Counted from the first letter of the stretch, positions 1 through 8,125 are shown. The stretch is 13,617 nt of DNA from Rhodoferax sp. (GCA_021731215.1 JAKFXU010000103.1:1-13617); one strand, 5' to 3'. The notes: generated by a model not told the origin, from the letters alone. Numbers and translations: made by a program.

Positions 1-94
1 GTAGTCCTCCACCGCCGCCATCATCGCCGCCGGCATCATCCCGGCCGGCCTGGAGATGATGGACAAGCCGATGACGGCGGCGGTGGAGGACTAC
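1..94. repeat. Inverted repeat / fold-back at window edge
   Basis: Positions 1-24 are the reverse complement of 71-94 with one mismatch (23 of 24), separated by 46 bases. The left arm breaks the GlcD reading frame. This pattern is typical of a fold-back chimera at a contig end; a natural 24-bp hairpin inside a conserved gene is less likely. Confidence 0.8.
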
Positions 95-760
95 GTGCAT
101 GCCGGCTACGACCTCGGCGCCGAGGCGATTCTGCTGTGCGAGAGCGATGGTACGCCGGAAGAAGTGGCAGAAGAAATCGGCCGCATGAGCGCGGTGCTGC
201 GCCAGCACGGCGCCACCGCCATTGCGGTCAGCCGGGACGAGACCGAGCGGCTGAAATTCTGGAGTGGCCGCAAGAACGCTTTTCCGGCCAGCGGGCGCAT
301 CAGCCCCGACTACATGTGCATGGACTCCACCATTCCGCGCAAACGGCTGGCCGACATGCTGCTGGCGATCCAGCAGATGGAAATCAAGTACGGCCTGCGA
401 TGCTGCAACGTGTTCCACGCTGGCGACGGCAACCTGCACCCGCTGATTTTGTTCGACGCCAACGACCCCGATCAGTTGCACCGCTGCGAACTGTTCGGCG
501 CTGAAATCCTGGAAACCAGCGTCGCCATGGGTGGCACCATTACCGGCGAGCACGGCGTCGGCCTGGAAAAACTCAACTCCATGTGCGTGCAGTTTTCGAT
601 CGAGGAAAACGAGCAGATGTTCGGCATCAAGCGCGCCTTCGACGGCAAGGGGCTGCTCAACCCCGGCAAGGTGATTCCGACGCCGCAGCGCTGCGTCGAG
701 TACGGCAAGAAACTGCTGCGCGGCGGCCGGCAGCCGGCGCCGGATTGGCCCCGGGTTTAA
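5..760 (+). CDS. glcD: Glycolate oxidase FAD-linked subunit GlcD, 5'-truncated
   Basis: C-terminal half of the FAD-binding subunit of glycolate oxidase, which oxidises glycolate to glyoxylate together with GlcE and GlcF at the membrane. The reading frame runs from the window edge into GLEMMDKPMTAAVEDY, then AEAILLCESDGTPEE, the motif FHAGDGNLHPLILFD, and ITGEHGVGLEKLNSM near the end; these are hallmarks of the FAD-linked oxidase C-terminal domain. The full protein is usually close to 500 residues, so about half is missing. The ATG at 56 is an internal methionine, not the start. A TAG stands in frame at 2-4, but the residues just after it do not look like GlcD, and the first 24 bases are a fold-back copy of 71-94, so the stop is probably artificial. 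The gene ends at TAA 758-760 and converges on ptsI. Family assignment is firm; D-lactate dehydrogenase-type relatives are the alternative. Confidence 0.9.
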   Translation, partial: SSTAAIIAAGIIPAGLEMMDKPMTAAVEDYVHAGYDLGAEAILLCESDGTPEEVAEEIGRMSAVLRQHGATAIAVSRDETERLKFWSGRKNAFPASGRISPDYMCMDSTIPRKRLADMLLAIQQMEIKYGLRCCNVFHAGDGNLHPLILFDANDPDQLHRCELFGAEILETSVAMGGTITGEHGVGLEKLNSMCVQFSIEENEQMFGIKRAFDGKGLLNPGKVIPTPQRCVEYGKKLLRGGRQPAPDWPRV

Positions 761-766
761 GCCGCC

Positions 767-841
767 GCGCCGGGCCGCCCCAAGCAAGGCGTGCCCCCTT
801 GGGGGGCAGCGCAGTACACGAAGTGACAAGCGTGGGGGCCA
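767..841 (+). repeat. Intergenic repeat copy A (possible bidirectional terminator)
   Basis: This copy fills the gap between the convergent ends of glcD and ptsI. It begins with gcgccgggccgccccaagc (767-785) and has tggggggcagcgcag at 800-814, followed by a gtgacaagcg-like tail. Both blocks recur at 2627-2645 and 2690-2704. The CCCCAAG of the left block can pair with a CTTGGGG at 798-804, giving a GC-rich hairpin that could stop transcription from both sides, although no T-run follows. I recall similar short intergenic elements from Comamonadaceae genomes; that is memory, not a search result. Confidence 0.7.
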
Positions 842-843
842 GG

Positions 844-2616
844 TTAAGGCTTGCTCATGCGCAGGCCCGGCTCGTCGTCGGCCACTACCTGCTCGGCCCA
901 GGCCACCAGCTTGCCGGCATCGGCGCGCAGCACCTCTTGCTTGACCGCCAGAATTTGCGCCGGATGCATGGAAAAGCTGCGCAGTCCGAGGCCCAGCAAC
1001 AAACGGGTCAGGCTGATGTCGCCCGCCATCTCGCCGCACAAACTCACCGGCTTGCCCTGTGCCGAGCCTGCGGCGATGGTGAGCGCCACCAGGCGCAACA
1101 CCGCCGGATGCAGGGGGTCGTACAGGTGCGCCACCGACTCGTCGGCGCGGTCGATCGCCAGGGTGTACTGAATCAGGTCATTGGTGCCGATCGACAGGAA
1201 ATCAAAATAGCGCAGAAAAACCTGGAGCGTGAGGGCCGCCGCCGGGATCTCGATCATGGCGCCGATCTTGACCGGGCCATGGGCGACGCCCCGGTGGTCG
1301 AGTTCGGCGCGGGCCTGCTCAATCAGCGCAAGGGTCTGGCGAATTTCACTGGCATGGGCCAGCATCGGGATCAGCAGATTGGCCTGGCCATGGACGGCGG
1401 CGCGCAGAATTGCCCGCAACTGGGTCAGAAACATGGCCGGATCGGCCAGGCTCCAGCGAATGGCGCGCAGGCCCAGCGCCGGGTTCAGGTGCGCATCGTC
1501 GCGCAAAGCCTTGTCCAGCGGTTTGTCAGCGCCGATATCAACGGTGCGAATCGTCACCGGCAAACCATGCATGCCTTCGAGCGCGCGCCGGTAGGCCTGG
1601 TATTGCTCTTCTTCATTGGGCAGCCTGCCCTGGCGCCCCATGAACAGAAATTCGCTGCGGAACAGGCCCACCCCGACGGCGCCGGCCTGCAGGGCGCCGG
1701 GCGCATCTTCCGGCATCTCGATGTTGGCCAGCAGCTCGATTTTTTGACCGTCCAGGGTGACGGCCGGGGTATGGCGCAAGCGGCCCAGGCGCCCGCGCTC
1801 CAGCTCCCCCTGGCGTTGCTTGAAACCATACTCGGCCAGAATGATGGGCGACGGGTCCACCACCACCACGCCGGCATCGCCGTCGATGATGACCCAGTCA
1901 TCCTGGCGCACCAACTGGCTGGCCAGGCGCGCGCCCACCACCGCCGGAATATTCAGGCTGCGCGCGACGATGGCGGTGTGCGAGGTCTTGCCGCCCACAT
2001 CCGTGATGAAGCCGGCAAACACGCTGTGCTTGAACTGCAGCATGTCGGCCGGTGACAGGTCGTGCGCAATCAGGATCAAGGGCACGTCAACCGTATCGTC
2101 GAGCAGCAGGTCCTGCTGCGACTTCTTGCGCAGCGCGCGCGCCGGCGGCAGCACGGGCGAGGCCACGCCCTTCAGGGCGCGCAACACTTTTTCAGCCAGT
2201 TGTTCGAGGTCGGCCTTGCGCTCGCGCAGGTATTCATCCTCCATTTCATCGAACTGGCGCGCAATCACTTCGAGTTGCGTGGTCAGCGCCCATTCCGCGT
2301 TGTACAGGCGCTGTGTGATCCAGTGCTTGACGCCGCCAATCAGCTCGTCGTCTTGCAGCAGCATCAAATGCACGTCGAGCAAGGCTTTCAATTCATGGGG
2401 TGTTTCCTTTGGACCCATGTTCCCAATGCTGGCTTGCAGGCGATGGATTTCGTCGACCACCGCATTGCGCCCGAGGCGCAGGCGGTCAATCTCGGCCTCG
2501 ACCTGGGAGGCCTCAATGAAATAGTGCGCCACGTCGATCCGGCTGGAGGCCACCAGCACCGCGCGCCCGATGGCGATGCCGCGGGCAACAGCGAGGCCGT
2601 GAATCGAGAATGTCAT
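844..2616 (-). CDS. ptsI: Phosphoenolpyruvate-protein phosphotransferase (enzyme I)
   Basis: Enzyme I of the phosphotransferase system: takes phosphate from PEP onto a histidine and passes it to HPr in the cytoplasm. Translation from 2616 gives 590 residues, the normal size. The N-terminal part holds the swivelling domain with the active-site motif GGKTSHTAIVAR (His213). The C-terminal TIM-barrel PEP-binding domain shows GLFRSEFLFMGR, IGTNDLIQYTLAIDR and the catalytic LCGEMAGD (Cys527). The ATG at 2616 starts MTFSIHGLAVARGIAIGRA, matching the family's N-terminus; an upstream ATG at 2643 would add nine residues encoded by the repeat element, so it was rejected. No good ribosome-binding site is visible before 2616. 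It is the last gene of the alr-HD-EIIA-HPr-EI run, separated from ptsH by a repeat. With no EIIB/EIIC in view, a regulatory role is likely (inference). Confidence 0.95.
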   Translation of the reverse strand: MTFSIHGLAVARGIAIGRAVLVASSRIDVAHYFIEASQVEAEIDRLRLGRNAVVDEIHRLQASIGNMGPKETPHELKALLDVHLMLLQDDELIGGVKHWITQRLYNAEWALTTQLEVIARQFDEMEDEYLRERKADLEQLAEKVLRALKGVASPVLPPARALRKKSQQDLLLDDTVDVPLILIAHDLSPADMLQFKHSVFAGFITDVGGKTSHTAIVARSLNIPAVVGARLASQLVRQDDWVIIDGDAGVVVVDPSPIILAEYGFKQRQGELERGRLGRLRHTPAVTLDGQKIELLANIEMPEDAPGALQAGAVGVGLFRSEFLFMGRQGRLPNEEEQYQAYRRALEGMHGLPVTIRTVDIGADKPLDKALRDDAHLNPALGLRAIRWSLADPAMFLTQLRAILRAAVHGQANLLIPMLAHASEIRQTLALIEQARAELDHRGVAHGPVKIGAMIEIPAAALTLQVFLRYFDFLSIGTNDLIQYTLAIDRADESVAHLYDPLHPAVLRLVALTIAAGSAQGKPVSLCGEMAGDISLTRLLLGLGLRSFSMHPAQILAVKQEVLRADAGKLVAWAEQVVADDEPGLRMSKP

Positions 2617-2626
2617 GACAGTCGCA

Positions 2627-2755
2627 GCGCCGGGCCGCCCCAAGCCTGTCGCGCCGTTTCTACCAGACTTGCCCGAGGGCTAGCCTTTCTGGGGGGCAGC
2701 GCAGCACACACTGTGACCAGCGCCGGAGCGAGCGCTGGCGAGGCACGCATGGGGG
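2627..2755 (+). repeat. Intergenic repeat copy B, with hairpin, between ptsH and ptsI
   Basis: This is the second copy of the element at 767-841, with the same 19-base left block (2627-2645) and the same 15-base block (2690-2704) followed by acac. It is expanded in the middle by about 30 bases and at the right end. The right end contains a 7-bp stem, ccagcgc at 2717-2723 with gcgctgg at 2732-2738 around an 8-base loop. It separates ptsH from ptsI on the minus strand and overlaps the place where a ptsI ribosome-binding site would be expected, so it may alter ptsI expression or transcript stability (inference). Confidence 0.7.
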
Positions 2756-3025
2756 TCATTCACTCTCTCCGAATTTGCTGGCAATCAGGGCCAGCAGGGC
2801 GTCCATGGCTTCCTGCTCGCGCGCGCCGTTGACGTCAATTTCAAGCGTGCTGCCGATACCGGCGGCCAGCATCATGACCCCCATGATGCTTTTGGCATTG
2901 ACGCGCCGCGGGCCGCGGGAGAGCCAGACCTCGCACGGATAGCTGCCCGCCAGTTTGGTCAATTTGGCTGCGGCCCGCGCATGCAGGCCCAGTTTATTGA
3001 TGATGGTCGTGCTTGTTGTGATCAT
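2756..3025 (-). CDS. ptsH: Phosphocarrier protein HPr
   Basis: Small phosphocarrier that accepts phosphate from enzyme I and hands it to EIIA. It has 89 residues, the usual HPr length. The phosphorylated histidine lies in NKLGLHARAAAKLTKLA (His15) and the regulatory serine site in NAKSIMGVMMLAA (Ser46); both are at canonical positions, so control by an HPr kinase is possible, though no such gene is in the window. The start at 3025 lies inside the 3' end of the EIIA gene (32-base overlap); no later methionine precedes the conserved core, so the overlap appears real. Translation is probably coupled to EIIA. Confidence 0.95.
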   Translation of the reverse strand: MITTSTTIINKLGLHARAAAKLTKLAGSYPCEVWLSRGPRRVNAKSIMGVMMLAAGIGSTLEIDVNGAREQEAMDALLALIASKFGESE

Positions 3026-3440
3026 TTTTCATTCTCATCTGATTTTGCGGCGCCGTCGCCGCCACCTGCATGACGCCCTGCGCGCCACCGGCCAACGCCC
3101 GCGCCACCAGCGCATCCAGCGATTCTCGGCGGTAGGTGACGGCGCGCAACAGCATGGGCAGATTGACCCCCGCAATCAACTTCGAATGCAAACCGTCCAC
3201 CAGTTTCTGCGCCACGTTGCAGGGCGTCGCACCGAATACGTCGGTCAACACCAGGGTCTGATGGGTGTTAAGCCGGGCCAAGGCCTGGGTGGCACCCGCC
3301 AGTGTTTCTTCGGGCGGGGCATGGGGCTGCACATCAAACGCCGCCATCCCCGGCGCCGCTTCGGGAAACACATGCATGACACACTGGCGCAGCGCACTGG
3401 CCAGTGGCGCATGCGCAATGATGAGAATGCCTTTGTTCAT
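2994..3440 (-). CDS. PTS EIIA component, mannose family
   Basis: Cytoplasmic EIIA domain of the mannose/fructose family, accepting phosphate from HPr. It has 148 residues. The N-terminal ILIIAHAPLASALRQ carries the predicted phospho-acceptor His10. TLVLTDVFGATPCNVAQ and IAGVNLPMLLRAVTYR match the family core that in E. coli ManX reads DTWGGSPFN and AGVNIPML. It stands alone rather than fused to EIIB, as in the regulatory incomplete PTS of many betaproteobacteria. The C-terminus is unusual: a basic, histidine-rich tail ending KNDHNKHDHHQ, partly encoded by the bases that also encode the start of ptsH. The gene lies 25 bases downstream of the HD-GYP-like gene; AGG about 9 bases before the ATG is a weak ribosome-binding site. 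Confidence 0.9.
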   Translation of the reverse strand: MNKGILIIAHAPLASALRQCVMHVFPEAAPGMAAFDVQPHAPPEETLAGATQALARLNTHQTLVLTDVFGATPCNVAQKLVDGLHSKLIAGVNLPMLLRAVTYRRESLDALVARALAGGAQGVMQVAATAPQNQMRMKNDHNKHDHHQ

Positions 3441-3465
3441 AAATTCAAACCTATTTTGCGGGGCA

Positions 3466-4674
3466 TCAGGCGGAGTGCTCCAGGCGCGCCTTGCGCACCT
3501 TCTCCAGGCTGATCTTGATCCTGATCTTCTCGGCGTTCAGCGGCGAGCGGATGGCAAAGTGCGGGTTGGCGCTGTCGCGGTAAATATAGGGGCTCAGCGG
3601 CATGCCGCCCGGGTTGACGATGCTCACCACGTGCGGCTGGTTGGCGCGCATGCCGCGTGCAGCGACCACGGCTTTTTCACCGTTCACCAGTTGCACGTAG
3701 CTGCCGGGCGGGTAAAAGCCGAGCACGCCCGCCATGGCGGAGCCGAGCTGGGCGGTGTCGGGCGTGGCGTTGAGCACCAGCGAGCGGGCCGCGCTCAGCG
3801 CCGACAGCGCCAGGCGCGTCTTGCGCGGCGCCATCTTGGCGACGCAGCAGTCGGCCATGCGCAGCAGGCGCCGACTCACCGCGTTGCGGGGCAGCGCGCC
3901 GGCGTCATCGTGTTCATGGTGCCAACGCACCAGGTCGAGCTGGTCCGGGTCGAGCACGCCGATGCGCTGCAGGATTTCAAGACTGAGTTGCGGGTGTTCC
4001 CGGATCAGTCGGCGCTGGGGTTCGTTGAGGGCCGTGCTCTGCGTCGCCAGACTGTCCTGGATGCGGGCCATGCCGATGTTCATGACCAGGGCCGAGCGCA
4101 ACAGAAGCTGGCCGACGCTGCTCGGCAGCGCCAGCTTGCGGGCCGTCAGTTGGCACACCACGCCCACCAGCAGCGCGTGCGTGGCGCAATAGCCCAAAGC
4201 GGGGTCGGCCAGCGCCTGAAACAGGATGAACAGGCTCTCGTCAGGATCCCGCTCAAGCAGCTCAAGGGCCCGGCTTTCAATGCCGGCCAAACGTTGCAGC
4301 GGATTGATGGCGGCGCCGCCCTGGTACAGCAGCCCGCGCAGAATCTCCTGCAAATCGAGCCAGCCGCCCAGCACTTGGTTGCCGACCACGTAATCGGTTT
4401 CCAGTATTTCTGCCGGCAGCAAAGCGTGCGCCAGAGTGGCCACATCGGCGCCGTTCTGGAGCAGGCGGTGAATCATGCGCTCAAAACTTTTTTGCCAGGC
4501 ACGCGCGTCGCTCTCGGTCAGGCAAGCCTGATGGGCCTGCAGCATTTCCTTGTGCTGTTCGGACCGCAGGGGCTGCCCCTGGCGCAGCAACAGCTTGCCC
4601 GCTGGATCCCAGACGTCCACCGGCAGGGGCTGGCCGAGTTCGATCATGTCAATGGGAAGGGGGACGTAATTCAT
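3466..4674 (-). CDS. Degenerate HD-GYP-like domain protein
   Basis: 402 residues from the ATG at 4674, which overlaps the alr stop by one base (TGATG) and is preceded by AGGTGG at good spacing; a longer frame from 4797 would run through alr and was rejected. The N-terminal ~40 residues (PVDVWDPAGKLLLRQGQPL) resemble the small domain often found before HD-GYP phosphodiesterases. Residues about 160-300 follow the HD-GYP pattern: His166, then LLLRSALVMNIG where the usual HD dyad is Met198-Asn199, EHP at 226-228, HHE at 252-254, DDAGALP where DGSGYP is expected, and MAD at 273-275. The metal-binding HD and the GYP loop are therefore lost, so c-di-GMP hydrolysis is unlikely; a binding or regulatory role is more plausible (inference). 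A C-terminal ~100-residue region (GSYVQLVNGEKAVVAARG) is also typical of such proteins. Confidence 0.75.
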   Translation of the reverse strand: MNYVPLPIDMIELGQPLPVDVWDPAGKLLLRQGQPLRSEQHKEMLQAHQACLTESDARAWQKSFERMIHRLLQNGADVATLAHALLPAEILETDYVVGNQVLGGWLDLQEILRGLLYQGGAAINPLQRLAGIESRALELLERDPDESLFILFQALADPALGYCATHALLVGVVCQLTARKLALPSSVGQLLLRSALVMNIGMARIQDSLATQSTALNEPQRRLIREHPQLSLEILQRIGVLDPDQLDLVRWHHEHDDAGALPRNAVSRRLLRMADCCVAKMAPRKTRLALSALSAARSLVLNATPDTAQLGSAMAGVLGFYPPGSYVQLVNGEKAVVAARGMRANQPHVVSIVNPGGMPLSPYIYRDSANPHFAIRSPLNAEKIRIKISLEKVRKARLEHSA

Positions 4675-5810
4675 CAATCCGCCACCTGCACCGGCACCCG
4701 CGGCGCCAGCGCGCACATCAGTTCGTAGCCGATCGTGCCGCCACTGCGGGCCACCTCGTCGATGCCCAGCACGCTGCCATTGCTGGCGCGGCCCCATAGC
4801 GTGACCTCGCTGCCAAAGCCGGCGCCAACGCCAGCCTGGTCCAGCGCCGTGAGGTCGACCGCGAGCATGTCCATGCTGACGCGCCCGACGGTGCGGCTGC
4901 GCACGCCATTGACCAGCACCGGCGTGCCGCTCGGGCAGGCGCGCGGGTAGCCGTCGGCATAACCACAGGCCACGATGCCGATGCGCAGCGCCTGCTGCGC
5001 CACAAAAGTCGAGCCATAGCCGACGCTGGACCCCGCCACCAGGTCTTGCGTTGCGATTATTTTTGAAGCCAGCGTCATGGCCGGCTGCAAGCCCCAGTCG
5101 TGCGCGCTGTGCTCGGGAAAATCCGGGGCACTGCCATAAATGGCAATGCCGGGACGCACCCAGTCGGAGGCGACCAGGGCGTCGGGCTGGCCGCTGGCGT
5201 CGCTGGCGCTGACGCGGTGGCGCAGGGTGGCGGCGCTGTTGCTCAAGCTGCGTTCGCCCGGCAGATCGCGCGTCACGATGGCAAACAGCGCCATTTGGGC
5301 CGCCACGCCGGGTGCGCTGTCGGCGTCACTGAAATGGGTCATCAAGGAGATTTCATCGACCTGGGGCAGGGCATTGAGACGCGTCCAGGCGGCACGGTAA
5401 CGCTGCGGCGTGAAGCCCAGGCGGTTCATGCCGGCATTGAGCTTGAGGAAGACGCGGTGCGGCACATTGGTCTTGTGGCTGGCGAGCATGTCGATCTGCT
5501 GGTCGCAGTGCACCGTGTGCCACAGATCCAGGCGCGAGCACAGCTCCAGGTCGCGCAACTCGAACACGCCTTCGAGCAGCAGAATCGGGCCGCGCCAGCC
5601 CAAGTGCCGCACGCGCCGGGCCTCTTCCAGGTCCAGCAGGGCAAAGCCGTCGGCGCCGCGCAAACCCTCAAACGCCTGTTCGATACCGTGGCCATAGGCA
5701 TTGGCCTTGACGATGGCCCAGACCCGCGCATCGGGGGCGGCCAGCCGGACCCGCGCCAGGTTGTGGCGCAGTGCTTCGGTATGAATAGTGGCGTGAATCG
5801 GACGCGGCAT
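4674..5810 (-). CDS. alr: Alanine racemase
   Basis: PLP-dependent interconversion of L- and D-alanine for peptidoglycan synthesis, in the cytoplasm. 378 residues, close to the usual length. The cofactor lysine is in [11 protein letters not shown] (Lys35) and the second catalytic base in SSVGYGSTF (Tyr265), both at classical positions. Other family blocks are [40 protein letters not shown] and [12 protein letters not shown]. It is the first gene of a minus-strand run with the HD-GYP-like gene, EIIA, HPr and EI, and is divergent from lplT with 127 bases between the start codons. No clear ribosome-binding site precedes the ATG at 5810. Confidence 0.95.
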   Translation of the reverse strand: MPRPIHATIHTEALRHNLARVRLAAPDARVWAIVKANAYGHGIEQAFEGLRGADGFALLDLEEARRVRHLGWRGPILLLEGVFELRDLELCSRLDLWHTVHCDQQIDMLASHKTNVPHRVFLKLNAGMNRLGFTPQRYRAAWTRLNALPQVDEISLMTHFSDADSAPGVAAQMALFAIVTRDLPGERSLSNSAATLRHRVSASDASGQPDALVASDWVRPGIAIYGSAPDFPEHSAHDWGLQPAMTLASKIIATQDLVAGSSVGYGSTFVAQQALRIGIVACGYADGYPRACPSGTPVLVNGVRSRTVGRVSMDMLAVDLTALDQAGVGAGFGSEVTLWGRASNGSVLGIDEVARSGGTIGYELMCALAPRVPVQVAD

Positions 5811-5844
5811 GGCGAGTTGGGAGCAATAGTCAGAAGCTGCGATT

Positions 5845-5870
5845 TTGACACTGCGGGGGCGTGCTATAAC
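5845..5870 (+). promoter_or_regulatory. Possible promoter for lplT
   Basis: In the 127-base divergent region between alr and lplT, TTGACA at 5845-5850 is followed by TATAAC at 5865-5870, each close to the sigma-70 consensus. The spacer is only 14 bases, short of the usual 16-18, so this is a tentative call. No convincing promoter was seen for alr on the other strand. Confidence 0.35.
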
Positions 5871-5937
5871 CCGTTACCGTTTGGAGACCTATTAAAAAAA
5901 CCACCGTGTCAGAGCTACTGACGCGCGCCTGAAGACA

Positions 5938-7221
5938 ATGAAACGCGGCTTCTATACCATCATGTCAGCGCAGTTCTTCAGCTCGCTGGCCGACAACGCC
6001 CTGTTTGTTACAGCCGTTCAGTTGCTCAGAACCAGCGAGGCGCCGGTGTGGCAGCAAGCGGCCCTGGTGCCCATGTTTGCGCTGTTTTATGTGATTCTCG
6101 CGCCTTTCGTCGGCGCTTTTGCCGACTCCCTGCCCAAAGGCCGGGTGATGTTGATCAGCAACTTCATCAAGGTGGCGGGTTGCCTGCTGATGCTGTTTGG
6201 CACCCACCCCTTGATGGCCTACGCCATTGTCGGCCTGGGCGCCGCTGCTTACTCGCCGGCCAAGTACGGCATCCTGACCGAATTGCTGCCGGCCTCGCAA
6301 CTGGTCAAAGCCAACGGCTGGATTGAAGGCCTGACCATCGCCTCCATCATTCTGGGGGTCTTGCTGGGCGGGCAACTGGTGGGGCCGGTGCTGGCGCCCT
6401 TGCTGTTGTCGATCGACTTGCCACTGATAACCAGCAGTATCGACAGCGCCCCGGAGGCGGCCATCAGCGTTCTGATATTTGTTTATCTGCTTGCCACCTG
6501 GTTCAATACCCACATTCCCCTGACCGGAGTGGAGATGCGAGCGCTGCCGCGGCGCATGAGCGCCTTGCTGCCCGATTTCTGGACCTGCAACACCCGTTTG
6601 TGGCGCGACAAGCTGGGCCAGATTTCGCTCGCCGCCACTACGCTGATCTGGGGCGTGGCCGGTAATTTGCGCTTCATCGTGCTGGCCTGGGCCGCCACCG
6701 CGCTGGGCTATTCGGTGACGCAGGCCTCGGCCCTGCAGGGCGTGGTGGCGATCGGCATGGCAGTCGGTGCTGTCGTGGCTTCACTGCGCATGCGCCTCGA
6801 AGACGGTCCGCGTGTCATCACGCTGGGCATCGTGATGGGTTTGTTGATCATGCTGCTGATTTTTATTGACAACGTCTGGGTGGCGGCACCGTTCCTGATT
6901 CTGCTGGGGGCGCTGGGCGGCTTTCTGGTGGTGCCGATGAACGCGCTGTTGCAACATCGCGGTCACAACCTGATGGGGGCCGGGCGCTCGATCGCGGTGC
7001 AGAACTTCAACGAGCAGGCCTGCATCCTGGTGCTGGGCGCGGCCTATAGCCTGTCGACCGGCCTGGGCCTGCCGACCTTTGCCGCGATCACGGCGTTTGG
7101 CCTGCTGATTGCTGGTTGCATGTGGCTGATCAAACGCTGGTATGCCCATAATTTGGCCCAGCATCGCGCTGAAGTCGACCACCTGCTGGCGATTGCCCGC
7201 AACGACAATTTTCATGACTAA
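5938..7221 (+). CDS. lplT: Lysophospholipid transporter LplT
   Basis: Inner-membrane major facilitator that flips lysophospholipids inward for re-acylation. 427 residues with many hydrophobic segments, as expected for a 12-helix protein. It matches E. coli LplT block by block: AQFFSSLADNAL near the N-terminus, LAPFVGAFADSLPKGRVM, GLGAAAYSPAKYGILTEL, LVKANGWIEGLTIASIILG, GGFLVVPMNALLQHRGH and the late AVQNFNEQ. The start at 5938 is the first ATG before the conserved core, with a weak GAAG just upstream. It is divergent from alr, and its last 8 bases overlap the EamA gene, so the two are probably co-transcribed. No aas acyltransferase gene is visible beside it. Confidence 0.93.
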   Translation: MKRGFYTIMSAQFFSSLADNALFVTAVQLLRTSEAPVWQQAALVPMFALFYVILAPFVGAFADSLPKGRVMLISNFIKVAGCLLMLFGTHPLMAYAIVGLGAAAYSPAKYGILTELLPASQLVKANGWIEGLTIASIILGVLLGGQLVGPVLAPLLLSIDLPLITSSIDSAPEAAISVLIFVYLLATWFNTHIPLTGVEMRALPRRMSALLPDFWTCNTRLWRDKLGQISLAATTLIWGVAGNLRFIVLAWAATALGYSVTQASALQGVVAIGMAVGAVVASLRMRLEDGPRVITLGIVMGLLIMLLIFIDNVWVAAPFLILLGALGGFLVVPMNALLQHRGHNLMGAGRSIAVQNFNEQACILVLGAAYSLSTGLGLPTFAAITAFGLLIAGCMWLIKRWYAHNLAQHRAEVDHLLAIARNDNFHD

Positions 7222-8125
7222 TGGCGTCAAGGCCTTGGCGGCGGCGGCGCTGACGCTCAACGCCCTGGTCTGGGGCGTGTCCTGGTGGCCTTTTCGCGTG
7301 CTGCAAGAGCACGGTCTGCACCCGCTGTGGGCGACCGCCCTGATTTATGTATTTGCCCTGCTGTGTCTGCTGGCCCTCAAGCCGCGCGCCGGGCGCGGCT
7401 TTCTGCAATACCCGATGCTGTGGTGGCTGCTGCTGGCCTCGGGTCTGACCAATGTCGGCTTCAACTGGGCGGTGACGGTGGGCGACGTGGTGCGGGTCGT
7501 CCTGTTGTTCTACCTGATGCCGGCCTGGGCAGTGCTGCTGGCCTGGCCGCTGCTGGGGGAAAGGCCCAGCAGCGCTTCGCTCTTGCGCCTGGCGCTGGCG
7601 TTGACCGGCGTCGTGATCGTGCTCAAAACACCGGGTTCGTCGTGGCCGCTGCCCGAGAGCCTGGCCGACTGGCTGGCCCTGATGGGGGGCTTCTGCTTTG
7701 CCCTGACCAACGTGCTGCTGCGCCGCCTCAATCAGACCCCGGGCGAGGCGCGCATGCTGGCCATGTTTGGCGGCGGCGCCGTCATGGCCACGCTGGTGGC
7801 CGTGCTCGGCCTGGGTCTGGGTGTGGTCACTCCGCTGCCGGCGCCCGGCCTGGTGTGGGCCGGTCTGGCGCTGTTCATCAGCCTGGCGTTTCTGGTGGGC
7901 AACCTGGCGCTGCAATACGGGGCGGCCCGTCTGAGCGCCAGCGCGACTTCGCTCATCATGCTGTCGGAAGTGCTGTTTGCCAGCGTGTCCTCGGTGCTGC
8001 TGGGCGCCGGCGAGTTGTCGGCCCGCACGCTGCTGGGTGGCGGCTTGATTCTGCTGGCTTCGCTGCTGTCGCTGGTGTCCTTCGGCAACTCAAAAAACCC
8101 CAGCACGGGGTCCCAGCCAGCCTAA
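7214..8125 (+). CDS. EamA/DMT-family transporter
   Basis: Predicted inner-membrane permease of the drug/metabolite transporter superfamily, 303 residues with about ten hydrophobic helices in two similar halves. The first half opens with LTLNALVWGVSWWPFR and contains VLLFYLMPAWAVLLAWPLLGE; the second contains GGFCFALTNVLLRRL and SLIMLSEVLFASVSSVLL. The pattern aromatic-x-P-x-W before a helix and a glutamate at the end of the paired helices is typical of EamA repeats. The substrate cannot be read from the sequence. The ATG at 7214 (MTNGVKAL) lies inside the last codons of lplT; an ATG at 7142 in the same frame would add residues unlike the family and was rejected. It converges on the modC remnant, 63 bases away. 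Confidence 0.88.
   Translation: MTNGVKALAAAALTLNALVWGVSWWPFRVLQEHGLHPLWATALIYVFALLCLLALKPRAGRGFLQYPMLWWLLLASGLTNVGFNWAVTVGDVVRVVLLFYLMPAWAVLLAWPLLGERPSSASLLRLALALTGVVIVLKTPGSSWPLPESLADWLALMGGFCFALTNVLLRRLNQTPGEARMLAMFGGGAVMATLVAVLGLGLGVVTPLPAPGLVWAGLALFISLAFLVGNLALQYGAARLSASATSLIMLSEVLFASVSSVLLGAGELSARTLLGGGLILLASLLSLVSFGNSKNPSTGSQPA

Noticed and set aside
583..2055. A 490-codon plus-strand open frame crossing the glcD end and antisense to ptsI
   Set aside because: It is Arg/Gln/Ala-rich with no family resemblance, and it is antisense to a well-supported ptsI; GC-rich DNA gives such shadow frames.
3265..4728. A 487-codon plus-strand open frame opposite the HD-GYP-like gene
   Set aside because: Composition is typical of an antisense shadow, and the minus strand has a coherent domain and coupled start.
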